Shown piece by piece: positions 44,790 to 54,489 of a DNA stretch of 64,000 bases. Position 1 is the stretch's first letter, and every line of letters begins with the position of its first letter. The stretch is taken from NCBI RefSeq assembly GCF_021134715.1, contig NC_060024.1, positions 6,696,001 to 6,760,000 of the forward strand, written 5' to 3'. This DNA is from Daphnia pulex. Taxonomy: Eukaryota; Arthropoda; Branchiopoda; Diplostraca; Daphniidae. The notes beneath the pieces were generated by a model. That model was not told the DNA's origin. It worked only from the letters and a program-made list of their open reading frames with translations, and made no database searches. Both the position numbers and the translations under genes were made by a program.

Positions 44790-45191
44790 ATGCTATATAC
44801 GGCGATATATGGCGGTTCTTTTAAAAAAGCAGCCTTCGCTTTCGCCCGTCGAGCACCGCCTATCGATTATACTTACGAAATTTTCATTTTAGCTCTGCTG
44901 ATGCGTTTGTTTTACATCTTTTCGCAAATTGAATTGGCATGGATCCCGTCTATGATATGCGCACGATACAACGAGATGCGTCATAAGCAGAGAATGCGTT
45001 GTCTCAAAGCCCGGACCCTCTTACGACGCGAGAATTACATCCCGCCGACTTCATTTCCTTGGATGAGATCTTTTTTTCGTTCTTTTTATAACTTTTGCTC
45101 GATAGATTTAGTCCCCTCATGGGTACGCTCATTGATGAACGCCAGTGAGACATACAATTTACAACTACTGCAGAATCTGCTAGAAACCTGA
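44790..45191 (+). CDS. Hypothetical 133-aa frame
   Basis: Open frame with a hydrophobic stretch (YEIFILALLMRLFYIFSQIE) followed by an arginine-rich part (RHKQRMRCLKARTLLRREN). No family recognised. Lies immediately after the ATAAGTAA element and may be a remnant of a transposon or a chance frame. Confidence 0.25.
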   Translation: MLYTAIYGGSFKKAAFAFARRAPPIDYTYEIFILALLMRLFYIFSQIELAWIPSMICARYNEMRHKQRMRCLKARTLLRRENYIPPTSFPWMRSFFRSFYNFCSIDLVPSWVRSLMNASETYNLQLLQNLLET

Positions 45192-45822
45192 TTTCTGATT
45201 GGATTAATATAAATATTTCTTGGTTAACCTTGTCGTTTTGTTTTATTCGGTTTTGTTTTTACGCTGGAAACATTGTAGATTTTTTTTATGTACCTACGTT
45301 AACTCGAGTCATCAGTTTTGAGTTTTCTCTTTTTCATTTCTTAGTTTCCTACCTAATAGGGGCACAAAAGCTATAAATTCAAAGTATTTTCACATGCAAA
45401 ATCTGTGCAAATACAAATAACATTCCAAATATCCAGTGTTAAAAATTAAAAAATGACAAACAAAAAAATTTAATGTATAAACAAACTATAACATTTTGTG
45501 CAAGTTTTTAGGCAGTGCACTAGTGCTGTTACTTGTGCTGCGCACAAAGTTCAAGCAGTCAGTACACATGATTTTTGAAACACCTATGTCAGTGTTTATT
45601 ACAACCACATATAAAAAATTACAACACAACAATAAGCATCAAATAAATAGATTCTTAATTTGGCCGTCTTTACGCATGAAAATATGGCCTATGACCACAG
45701 CTTGAATTACACCAATACATTTATTTGATCGAATTGTCTAAATAAGCTCCTCCCGTTTAAATCTTTCGAAATAATTATCAATTCAAAAGATAGACTCGAG
45801 AATTTGAGATATGGATATTTGT
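45192..45822. other. Intergenic
   Basis: AT-rich, no supportable feature. Confidence 0.4.
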
Positions 45823-47760
45823 TCAGAAAGGGAGACTGTCATCTGGCAGACAGATAAATTTATATACTTCATTGGACGAAGGCTGGCAGTGAGCAGGAGA
45901 TTCTTTAAATTTTTGGCGAAATTCCTTCATCCATTCCAGATTTCGGGGTAACACCTCTTCGTGAACAACCATTCGAGCAGGGTAATGTTAGCCTGTAAGA
46001 GGAAAGAGAGTATCAGATTAAACCGAATCTACCATACAACTTTTTATTAACAGTATACGCTACACAAACCTATTATACAATTGGCAGTACGCTGAATATC
46101 AATGGGAGCCTTCCATGGCTCGTGAATACACTCGAATTCAAAGTTGGCTAACTCCGGAACGTATCGACGAATGTAGTCTCCTGACGGCTCCAGTCGCTTG
46201 CCATATAATACCGAATTGATACAGACAGAGCAACCGAGTAAACGCTCAAAAGCTGAGCTTGACACCCACATCCAGTTGCCAGAGTTAACTGACCAGTCGG
46301 AATCTACCAGTTGATTTGCCATATACTCGGCGCCAATGTCCCAACTAAGCCACAAATCTTCACGGGTTAGAAACATTGCGAACGGAATGGTGCATTCACC
46401 CTGAAACAAAAAGTAGCGGAATTTCGAAAAAAAATTCTACTTGTGCACATGAATGAAAGCTTTTACCTTCTTCATTAAGTTGCCTCATTCCAGCATCAAT
46501 GAATGGATATTCGGTTCGGTTTGACCATTTTTCAAAAAACTCTTTGTTTTCAACCCAAGGAATTTGTAAACAGATTGGGTTCTCTAGTTTCTTATCGAAC
46601 TTGGGATTCATCCGGCTCATGGCATAGAAGTAATCGCGCCAAATAATCTGGCCTGTAATGCCCAGCCAAGCAGGAGGGTTTCCTCGATTTACTTTATCAA
46701 AAATTTCGTGAATTTTCCAATAGAACCTGAAAATTTTTTAAAGGGATAATTATTGAAAATAAATGAAGAACTATTTAAAAAAAAGAAACAAAATTAAATT
46801 TACAGCCGGACTGAGATGGCTCGCACTGAGATAGCTGCGCTCAACGATAATGGTGGACCAAGCAAATCAGGTCGAGCTTGGTTTGGCTGATAGAAGCCAC
46901 TCCGGAAAGCGGTTTCTTCGGCTTGCAATCTGATGGCGAAGTGTTTTAGTGCGTTAGTTTCTCCACCAAAAATTCTTCGTCCACGACAACCGACCGGATT
47001 TTCTGGTACCCCAATTTGACTTAGAGTGGGTACTCCGCCAAACAGCTGTGTATGTTATAATTTATAGATTTAGATAAATGCATAGACATCCAGTTTTTAG
47101 ATTTTTCTGAAAACTCACAGTAAACCTGTTGGATTCAAATGGTTCTAGGGTGAGAAATTTGACACCTTTCCATTCAGGATCAGCTACTGGTTTAGGTGGA
47201 TCTCCAACTGACATTGCAACATGCTGAAAAATAAAACCATGGTAAGACAACTAAGAAATTGTACTAGTTGCTTGATTTATGTGAAACGCCATTACCACAA
47301 ACATCTCATAAGTAAGAAGTGGAGTCCCACCATTAGATGCTATAATATCCATAGGATCCCACAGAGTGGAACATGTTCATAAACTTCAATATCTAATTCC
47401 GAGAAAAAATCAGAAAAGAACACAAACAATTTAGATATTTGTGAAAATGTAAACATTTTTAAATCAGATCTCACTTTTTGCAGCAATATCTCTTTCATGA
47501 TAGGCTCACAATCCTGGATGAAGCAAAGTTTGTTAATGGGCTTTGGGCTTAATATTGTGCAGGTGATGAAAAACTTCCAGCGGGTATCCTTGAAAAACAT
47601 GTAGCTTGGTCCCAACACTTTTAAGAGTTTCATTTAAATCTTGCAAGCATTCCAGCAAGAATCCATTCATATGGTATGGCTTGTATCCAGGATCTATATG
47701 TAAATTTATATTTAGCTAATGTTCGAATAAAACAAATTTGTATCAAAAGAATACCTTGAA
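45823..47760 (-). pseudogene. Cryptochrome / (6-4) photolyase-type flavoprotein pseudogene
   Basis: Minus-strand pieces follow the family order. About 47700-47540: GFLLECLQDLNETLKSVGTK, LHVFQGYPLEVFHHLHN. About 47535: INKLCFIQDCEP. About 47385: LDIEVYEHV. About 47370: TLWDPMDIIASNGGTP. About 47220: VGDPPKPVADPEWKGVKFLT. About 47040-46850: GVPTLSQIGVPENPVG and NQARPDLLGPPLSLS. About 46740-46470: WLGITGQIIWRDYFYAMSRM and FIDAGMRQLNEEG. About 46400-46070: FLTREDLWLSWDIGAEYM, WSVNSGNWMWVSSSAFERLL, PSGDYIRRYVPELANFEF. Last exon, 45993-45823: NLEWMKEFRQKFKE. Defects: frame changes after HNIKP, within CEPI..ERD and after YEHV; loss of the residues following QLNEEG with a phase mismatch; and TAA before HYPARM in the last exon. 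The flavin-binding core was once typical; which cryptochrome class is not settled. Confidence 0.85.
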
Positions 47761-48334
47761 TACCATTACTATAATATCGTGAGGAGCAGCTCCCAGAATA
47801 AGCTGTGTGGTTACCATGTAATGTTGGGAGTGAATTTTTAGATTGCCCCTCATCCTTCTTGATTTTTGTCAACGTCTCAACTGTCATTCATTCAGATTCG
47901 GTTAATATACATTTCTGACGTTGTTTCAAGTTAATGGCCATCCACAATGGAACTTGTATAGGGATGCCTCTGCTGTGCTGGCCTGAATGGTCCTACTTCT
48001 CCACAGGACACAGATCTGAAAGTAAAAGCGATCGTGACTAAAGTTGGGCGTGATTTGAATAGACTGATTCTCAGCCACAAATTCCACTTCAGCCTGATTC
48101 AAAATCCGTTAGTTGTTTTGTCACTTTCTCACACAGAAGAAAAGTTTTGAGTATTAACGAATAGGCGTTATTCCAAATAACTTAATCAAAATTACAATCA
48201 ACAACATGCAGTTTTCAATCCCATTATTCGTTTAGCCTGGAAACTCGGTGAGCGTTGCCATATTTTACTATTTATTTTGCGCGTGATATTCGTAAATTAA
48301 AAAGATGTTTTCTCCTGAGCACTGGAAGAACAGA
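47761..48334. other. Upstream flank of the cryptochrome remnant
   Basis: An open stretch at 47760-47887 (VETLTKIKKDEGQSKNSLP) may hold its first exon but no N-terminal photolyase motif is visible. The rest is featureless. Confidence 0.3.
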
Positions 48335-48428
48335 ACAAACGGACGCCGTGATGTCTCTCTGGACGTTTAGTGGGACCCCAATCGCAATCCTCAAAAGAAA
48401 CTCATTATTAAAACCACATTCGAACCTT
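48335..48428 (+). pseudogene. Inverted fragment of the lipid-transfer gene exon
   Basis: 94 bases matching the complement of 55847-55940 with only a few differences (GRRDVSLDV, then a TAG where the source has CAG, then PNRNPQKKLIIKTTFEP). It lies head-on against the end of the dynein remnant, marking a rearrangement breakpoint near 48429-48450. Confidence 0.85.
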
Positions 48429-50358
48429 TCCAAAGGCTGGAAGAAGATTATGCATAGGAAGGATCTGCATAGAAAACAGTATCCATATGAGGTGCGTTGA
48501 AATCGTCTAAAAAGTAGATGATGTGCTTGGTTCCCGGGGGTCCGTAGCTTCTTCCGGCCTTCTTTTCCAGGGAATTTTCTAGTACACCTTGCAGCATCTC
48601 TGACGTCAAGTAGTAGTGCATAGGTACGGCACGAGTGATGTTTTCTTCAGAGAGGGAACCCAGGGCCTCTTCCACTAAGGCTGTTTTACCGCTGCCCGAA
48701 GCACCGACCAACAAGTGGAAGTAATTTATCGTTTACCTAATAATAGCTCCTCTTCCCTCAGATTGTGAATGGAATTGTTTCGTTTGGAAGTACCAGCCAG
48801 TACTAGCACAGACTTGATAGCTCGTAATCCCCAATCGTAATGATCCTGTTTGGATAGCAGACGGCAGCACAGGGAGTAGTGACCAACTTGCTTGGTTGGT
48901 GACCAACTTGCGGGCCAGTGTTCGGGCTTCCAGGAAACCCTCAGCCACCAACATGATTTCGCAAATAAGATCGGAATCAGGAACGATCATGGCGCATGGT
49001 CAGAAGAGTGATTTCAAATTCTCTTGGAGCTCTGTTCTTCCAGCGTAGCCAGGATTCATAGTGACGAACATACCGACCTATTATATTTTAAAAGGAATTC
49101 TATCAGTTGAAGTTCTAAGTTGTCTGCATCTATTAACGACTTACTGTAGGCTGAAGTTGAATCTCTTCTTCCATTATAAAGAAGCGCTTTCGATGCTGAC
49201 GTAGAGCGTCCAAGATGGAACGAATTTGGACAGCGACGACTGAGAACCTCGACCGAGATACGATTGAACTCGTCAAAACATCCCCACGCGCCCGTCTTGG
49301 CTAGTCCTTTGTAAATGTTGCCGCACGTTTTGTAATCCATTTGTTCTGAACAATTGAAGACGTAGACCAACATGCCCAGAGCTCGACCGAGGTCTTTGGT
49401 CGTTTCCGTTTTACCGGTACCAGCCGGACCGGCCGGTGCACCTCCCATAGTGAGATGCAAACTCTGTGCAAGCGTGACGTAACCACGATCCGTCAAAGGT
49501 GTCACTACAAGACGTGGAGTGTTGCCGAGATATTCGTACCTACAATTCAGAGGGTTAGATGGCTATAATTAAATAAATAAAAATTTAAGTTTAAAAATAC
49601 CAATAACGAAATTGGGCATCGCAAATGTTGACGAAACAATCCTTTTCCGTATAATTCCATCTGTTGGACACCAAAATATTTGTTGACACATTAACGAATA
49701 ACTGGAATAAAATTTGTACCTGTGACGAAGCTGAGATTGCCATGCAAAAGCCTGGCTGCTTTCCACTTTAGGCTGGACCAGTCGTGCGACAACGTCTCGT
49801 GAGTGAACGTCAATCGTGCACAGGGTCGTAACTTTCTGCATGTCGTTTGGACTCAGGTCACCTCCAAGTAGTCCAACAAGCGAATTCAATTGGACAATCT
49901 TCAAGAATAAATTATTAGCACATGAAAAACAAGTTTTACTTTCCAAATAAAAATATTACGGCACTGCCCAGGCGCACACTCTACTGCGACAGCATCTTAG
50001 CTACGGCCATTGGTAAATTTCGTGGTCTCAAAAAACATTTTCTAACATTTAATTTTAACTTATTTTTAAAGGTATGATCGAATCAAGCTGGTTCCCCGTA
50101 TCCGTGGGAAAAGACCTTGCTCTGACTTTACACACTTTCCATTCCTCTTCAAATTGGATGTTAATCCCTTTTTGGTTACATTCTGTCTCCTCTCCCATAC
50201 ATTTCGCGCATTTTCCCATCCCTAAACGCCAAAAAGGAAATCCATCATACTGGTTGCAGTTCACCACCCTTGGCGGGTGGGTGGGTGGTTTGCTTTGACG
50301 AACTTCTTCATAAAATAGCCACCCAAATTAGTTAGTTTGTTGGAAACTCTTCGTTGAG

Positions 50359-53240
50359 ATGAACGTCCAAATGGAGCGCTACCAACTTATACCTGGAGCC
50401 CGAAGAAACAACGAAGTCTGCATTGACTCAGTGGACAACTATATTTTCCACAAAAATGGAGTAGTACGGGGGGTAACTAGGTATAAACCAAGAAAAAAAA
50501 ATTTGATTTGGGTTATTTCTAATCTTCGATAATTTTCAAAAAATTTAGGTACCGGTGCTGCCGCTACACAGCAAGGAGATGCCGAGCGAGTCTGACGAAA
50601 AATGAACACGGCGTTTTTACGGCCAGCGGTGACCACAACCACGACAACGATCTGTCCCTGATGACCAAGTACCAATTCACAGAATGGTGCCGCCTACAAG
50701 CTGCCAATACGAACACATCTTTACATGGGATATATATGTCAGCTCTAAGGAGGTAAAAAAAATTGTCCCCTCACCATTGTGCTTTAATCTTATAGTTTGA
50801 CGTTAAGATTTCCAGGCCGTGCGCCAGTTCAGTTTTGCTCAATTCGAAGTACCATGTACCGGGCTCGTCAACAGAATACTCCAGAGATTCCACAGAATGC
50901 GCAACACTTCGAGGTGCTCTTAAATAGTAATGAAAGATACCGGTAAGTTACAAAAAAACGTCTTGTTTTATACGTTCAATACTTATTTTTATGTTCCATT
51001 TTTTCAGAATGGATTTAAATGGCGAACATCAGTTCTTCTTCGGTAGAGTCACTTCGGGGGACGGAGAGGCCTTGTGTTTCGTCAACGTGGGTTCATTGCC
51101 TGCATTGCTCGATGCCGTCGAGCTCCACATGGACGCCACATTTCACGCGCAACCAACTGGCTTTTACCAACTTGCCTCAGTGCACGCAATTGCTTTTGGA
51201 ACTGTAAGTATTTTTTTTTCAGTGAATAAAGGGCTTAGCTAAGAGGAATACCATTTTTTTTTGAAGAGTATACAGGTGGCTTCGTTTTTAATGACAAGAA
51301 AGACGCAAGGTTTATACGAGGTGTGTCTCCGCCGCGTAATCGATGTCTGCCAAGCCCAAACCGGAAGACTTCCCGCGCCCAGGCTGCTCGTAGCGGACTA
51401 TGAGCTGGCCATTTTACAGGCCATGTCATCCGTATTTCCCACAGGAAGGGCCCGAGGGTGCTACTATCATTCAGGAATGGTAAGTAAAGTACAAAAACAA
51501 TATTTTTCAAATTTCAAATGCATTCTGTTTGTAGTCTAAGTACAGGTACGCCACACATCTCGGGCTGGGGCCAGCGTATCGAGTGGATGAGGACATCAAA
51601 CGGTTGGTGAAAATGGCAATAGCAATTGCCCTACTTCCCCCTGAACGAGCCTGGGATGGCTATGAGGTAATTTTCTTAATTTATTAAAAAATAAAAGGAT
51701 GTAACTAATGTTTAATTGTTGTAAATAGGCGCTACGGGACTACAGTTTGGAGATAGAAGATGGAATCGACGCGGAAACGAGGGTGCGTGTCCGCCAATTT
51801 GTCGATTACATCCGATCCTTCTGGCTTGAACGAATCGGCCCCCAACGATTCTGTGTTCATGGACACGAATCGGACCAACAACGTTATGGAATCAAGCCAT
51901 AGGGCCTTTAACGACCTTATTGGAGCCGCACATCCTGCCTCGTGGTTCTTCATGGGTAAGTTTTTCATGAAATCCTGATCCAAACAAAATGACCAAACAA
52001 ATCTCCCTTTTCTTTAGATCGGCTTCAAGAGTGGGCCATAAATGCCGTCTACACGTATCTGGCCGCGAGGGATGGGGTCCCTGTAAGAGACCGTCGGCGA
52101 ATGGAGTATGTCATAAGAGACAGGGAAATTCGTGCCATACAGAACAATTTCCAGAACGGCAGGATCACCATACGGGAATTTTTAATGACGGCTGCACACC
52201 ATTTCCATCCTGTAGAAGATCAGGATGTTGAACAGGATTTTGAAGTGATTAATCGTCCCCTCAACGAGGTACGTCTTGCCTTTGAGGTGTTATTAGAAAT
52301 TCCTGTGGCTGCCCCAGTCGCCGCCGCGGAAGCGGCCAACCCACCAATAGTTGTCGCCGCCGCCGAAGCGGCCAACCCGCAAGAATTTGTCGCCGCCGCC
52401 GAAGCGGTCAACCGACCAGCAGTCGTCGCCCGAAATCCAGCTGCAGTAGTCGCCGCGAATCCAGCCGCAGAAGTCGCCGCAAACCCGGAATTGGTAGTCG
52501 AAGTTGAAAATCCGCCGGCGGGCCCAGCCATAAGAGGTCGAAGACGAGGACGTCCGCCCTTGAATCGTGGAGCCCCAAATGAGGGTAATCGAGATCCTGA
52601 GCCGATACCACCTGCACTACCACCTGTAAGGGGACGACCCCGTGGCCGCCCTCCTCTTAGGGGGCGGGCGCCTCGTCCGCCTCGTGTCGCTGATCAGCCA
52701 CCCGTTCCCGCTCGTGTTGCGGTTCAGCCGTTTAACCCGGATAATGTTCAGCTTCTCCCAATGCCGCCTGGATTTCTGGATTCGGATTCATCCAGCGATG
52801 AAGATGTCGCCAGAAATAGATTTCAACATATTTTCAATGCTCAAGAAGCGGAGTTTCTGAATCGAAGAGCTCGCATTATGGCGAGGTTTCACCAAAACCG
52901 CCAAATTATCCTAGATACCGATTCTGAAGAATCAGCAGATGAAGATGGAGAAGCAGCGGATGGAGAAGCAGCGGATGGAGAACAAGAAGTACCCATCCAG
53001 CTTTATCCCGAAGTTAATCACGAGGGCCTCTGCCCAGTGTGTTGGCTCGAAGTGCCAAATACTATCATTACACCTTGCGGGCACATTTTGTGCTTCATGT
53101 GTGTGGAAAGATTGGAAGAGGTTAGGCCTAGGGTAACTACATGCCCAGTCTGCCGTTCAAGATTCAATGGGCATCGACCCGTTGCTGAAAACGATCTGAA
53201 TGCCGCCCATGTTTTATTACATTTGGGTAATCAACCGTAG
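50359..53240 (+). CDS. FLYWCH - MULE transposase - AT-hook - RING protein (about 815 codons, one frameshift)
   Basis: Eight inferred exons: 50359-50480, 50549-50752, 50808-50942, 51008-51203, 51267-51479, 51541-51666, 51729-51955, 52018-53240. Exon 2 is a FLYWCH-type zinc finger (RYRCCRYTARRCRASL, GVFTASGDHNHDND). Exons 4-7 are a MULE-type DDE transposase (HMDATFHAQPTGFYQL, ASFLMTRKTQGLYEVCLRRV, LLVADYELAILQAMSSVFP, GCYYHSGM, RTNNVMESSHRAFNDLIG). Exon 8 adds an Ala/Val-rich repeat, two AT-hooks (RRRGRPPL, RPRGRPPL), an acidic serine stretch and a C-terminal C3HC4 RING (CPVCWLEV, CGHILCFMCVERL, CPVCRSRF). In exon 7 the frame shifts near 51843-51850, one base out between WLERIGPQR and VFMDTNRTNN. 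That may mean a dead copy, or an unrecognised splice. Either a transposon protein or a domesticated derivative; no terminal inverted repeats identified. It sits antisense within the dynein remnant. Confidence 0.75.
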
Positions 53241-53420
53241 CTCGCTCGTGCCTTCTGCCCTTTACTGTCTTCATTTGGTAAATTAAAAATTAATTCCAAT
53301 TTTTCTGCCCCATCTGTTGCTTTCTTAAGAAATACATTCAGAGTTTTCGCTGATGCTCAAACACCTTTTCATTACATTACATGGTTCTTAACAGAAAGGA
53401 AGAATCTACAGTTCCATCTT

Positions 53421-53497
53421 TTTCCCCACTATAAAATAAAGTAGCGTGATTTACGTTCGACTAAAACGCACAAGGATGTAGGAATAATTACCTGAAT
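53421..53497 (-). repeat. 77-bp copy of a lipid-transfer-gene intron inside the dynein remnant
   Basis: Matches 55173-55249 with about 3 mismatches, including the complete short intron (donor GTAATTATTCC, body, acceptor TTTTATAG) and the start of the following exon (TGGGGAAA). It begins exactly at the end of the dynein exon ending LQLCEIQ. Confidence 0.9.
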
Positions 53498-54489
53498 CTC
53501 GCAGAGCTGCAACTGGGAATCGATGCGGTGCTTGTCGTCGAGGACGTTGGGACGAGTGGACACGCTTATGACGTTGGGTTTCAGTAGTAAGTGGCCGAGA
53601 AGTTCTTTTAAATTGGCGTTGGTCTCGTCAAAACGATAAGAGTCTTCGGGTAGTTGTTGACGAATATCGTCCGTGCAAGAACCGGCAAAAATGGACTCCA
53701 AATGGGACCAGGAACGCTGGACTTCACACCACAATGCCAGCACTTGATCTGAAAGTCCCAAGCGACGCTGCCAGTCCAAGACATCGGTCATCAAATGGGC
53801 AACGTACTTGGAACTGGCCAAAGTTTGCAATTGGACCTAAACAAAAATATTGCTTGGTTATAACATCCGCGTGGAGGTGGCAGACAGGTTATCACCTGAT
53901 TATCTTCCAGAGTTGCGATGAGCTCATCTGATGCTTTCAGCCAAGTCAATCCCGTTCGAGCGTGTTCTTCTTTGCCCCACTCCAGAGTGGCCCAAGTAGC
54001 TTCCAGCTCTCGCAGTGTTTTCTCCATTGATACTTCACGCACGGCCCGGTAAACTACCGATCTCACTTCATCTTCGTAACGGTGAAGATCCAAGGCCAAC
54101 AAATCTGCCAGTGTAGTATCGATGCCAGTAACCAGGCTGACTGTAAAGTTGTCTCTAAACACAAAGAAAAGTCCATAAATTATCTGATAGTAGTACTATA
54201 ATTTAAAGCCAAACTCACCTGAGGAATGTTTTGCGTTTAGTGGCTTCAATGAGTTGAGTCCAAGGCCGTTCACGTACAGCAGGATTTTGCAATTCAGAAA
54301 TAGCCTAAACAATAAATTGATCGTGAAGCTCTAATAACACGAATTAGATTTTTTTAAAAATTAACCTTGAGTGAAGTCAAGAGATCTCTGACGGAATCAT
54401 CGAGTCCAATATAAGCGTCCCATGCTCTCATCTCCTTGTCGAGACCGCGGATTAAATAATAACTCAGCTTCGAAAGTTGCATTAAACGT

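Larger units (their letters stand above)
48448..54480 (-). pseudogene. Axonemal-type dynein heavy chain pseudogene, fragmented and interrupted
   Basis: Ciliary motor ATPase remnant. In order: stem/linker exons at about 54480-54365 (LDKEMRAWDAYIGLDDSVRD), 54306-54221 (AISELQNPAVRERPW), 54155-53895 (FTVSLVTGIDTTLADLLALD), 53836-53490 (LLGHLLLKPNVISVSTRPNV). After the gap filled by the MULE-like gene: 49905-49735 ([20 protein letters not shown]), 49668-49612 ([19 protein letters not shown]), AAA1 at 49540-49145 with Walker [11 protein letters not shown] and [13 protein letters not shown], then about 49077-48735 ([19 protein letters not shown]) and an AAA3-like piece 48715-48448 (LLVGASGSGKTALVEEALGS, IIYFLDDFNAPHMD). 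Defects: frameshift after ISVEVLS, TGA in place of Arg before PCAMIVPD, a 20-bp tandem duplication and frameshift after ARKLV, AAA2 deleted, and roughly 200 linker residues missing at the interruption. Confidence 0.9.

Noticed and set aside
44790-45191. Basic frame as a transposase
   Set aside because: No catalytic or DNA-binding motif identifiable; kept only as a hypothetical frame.
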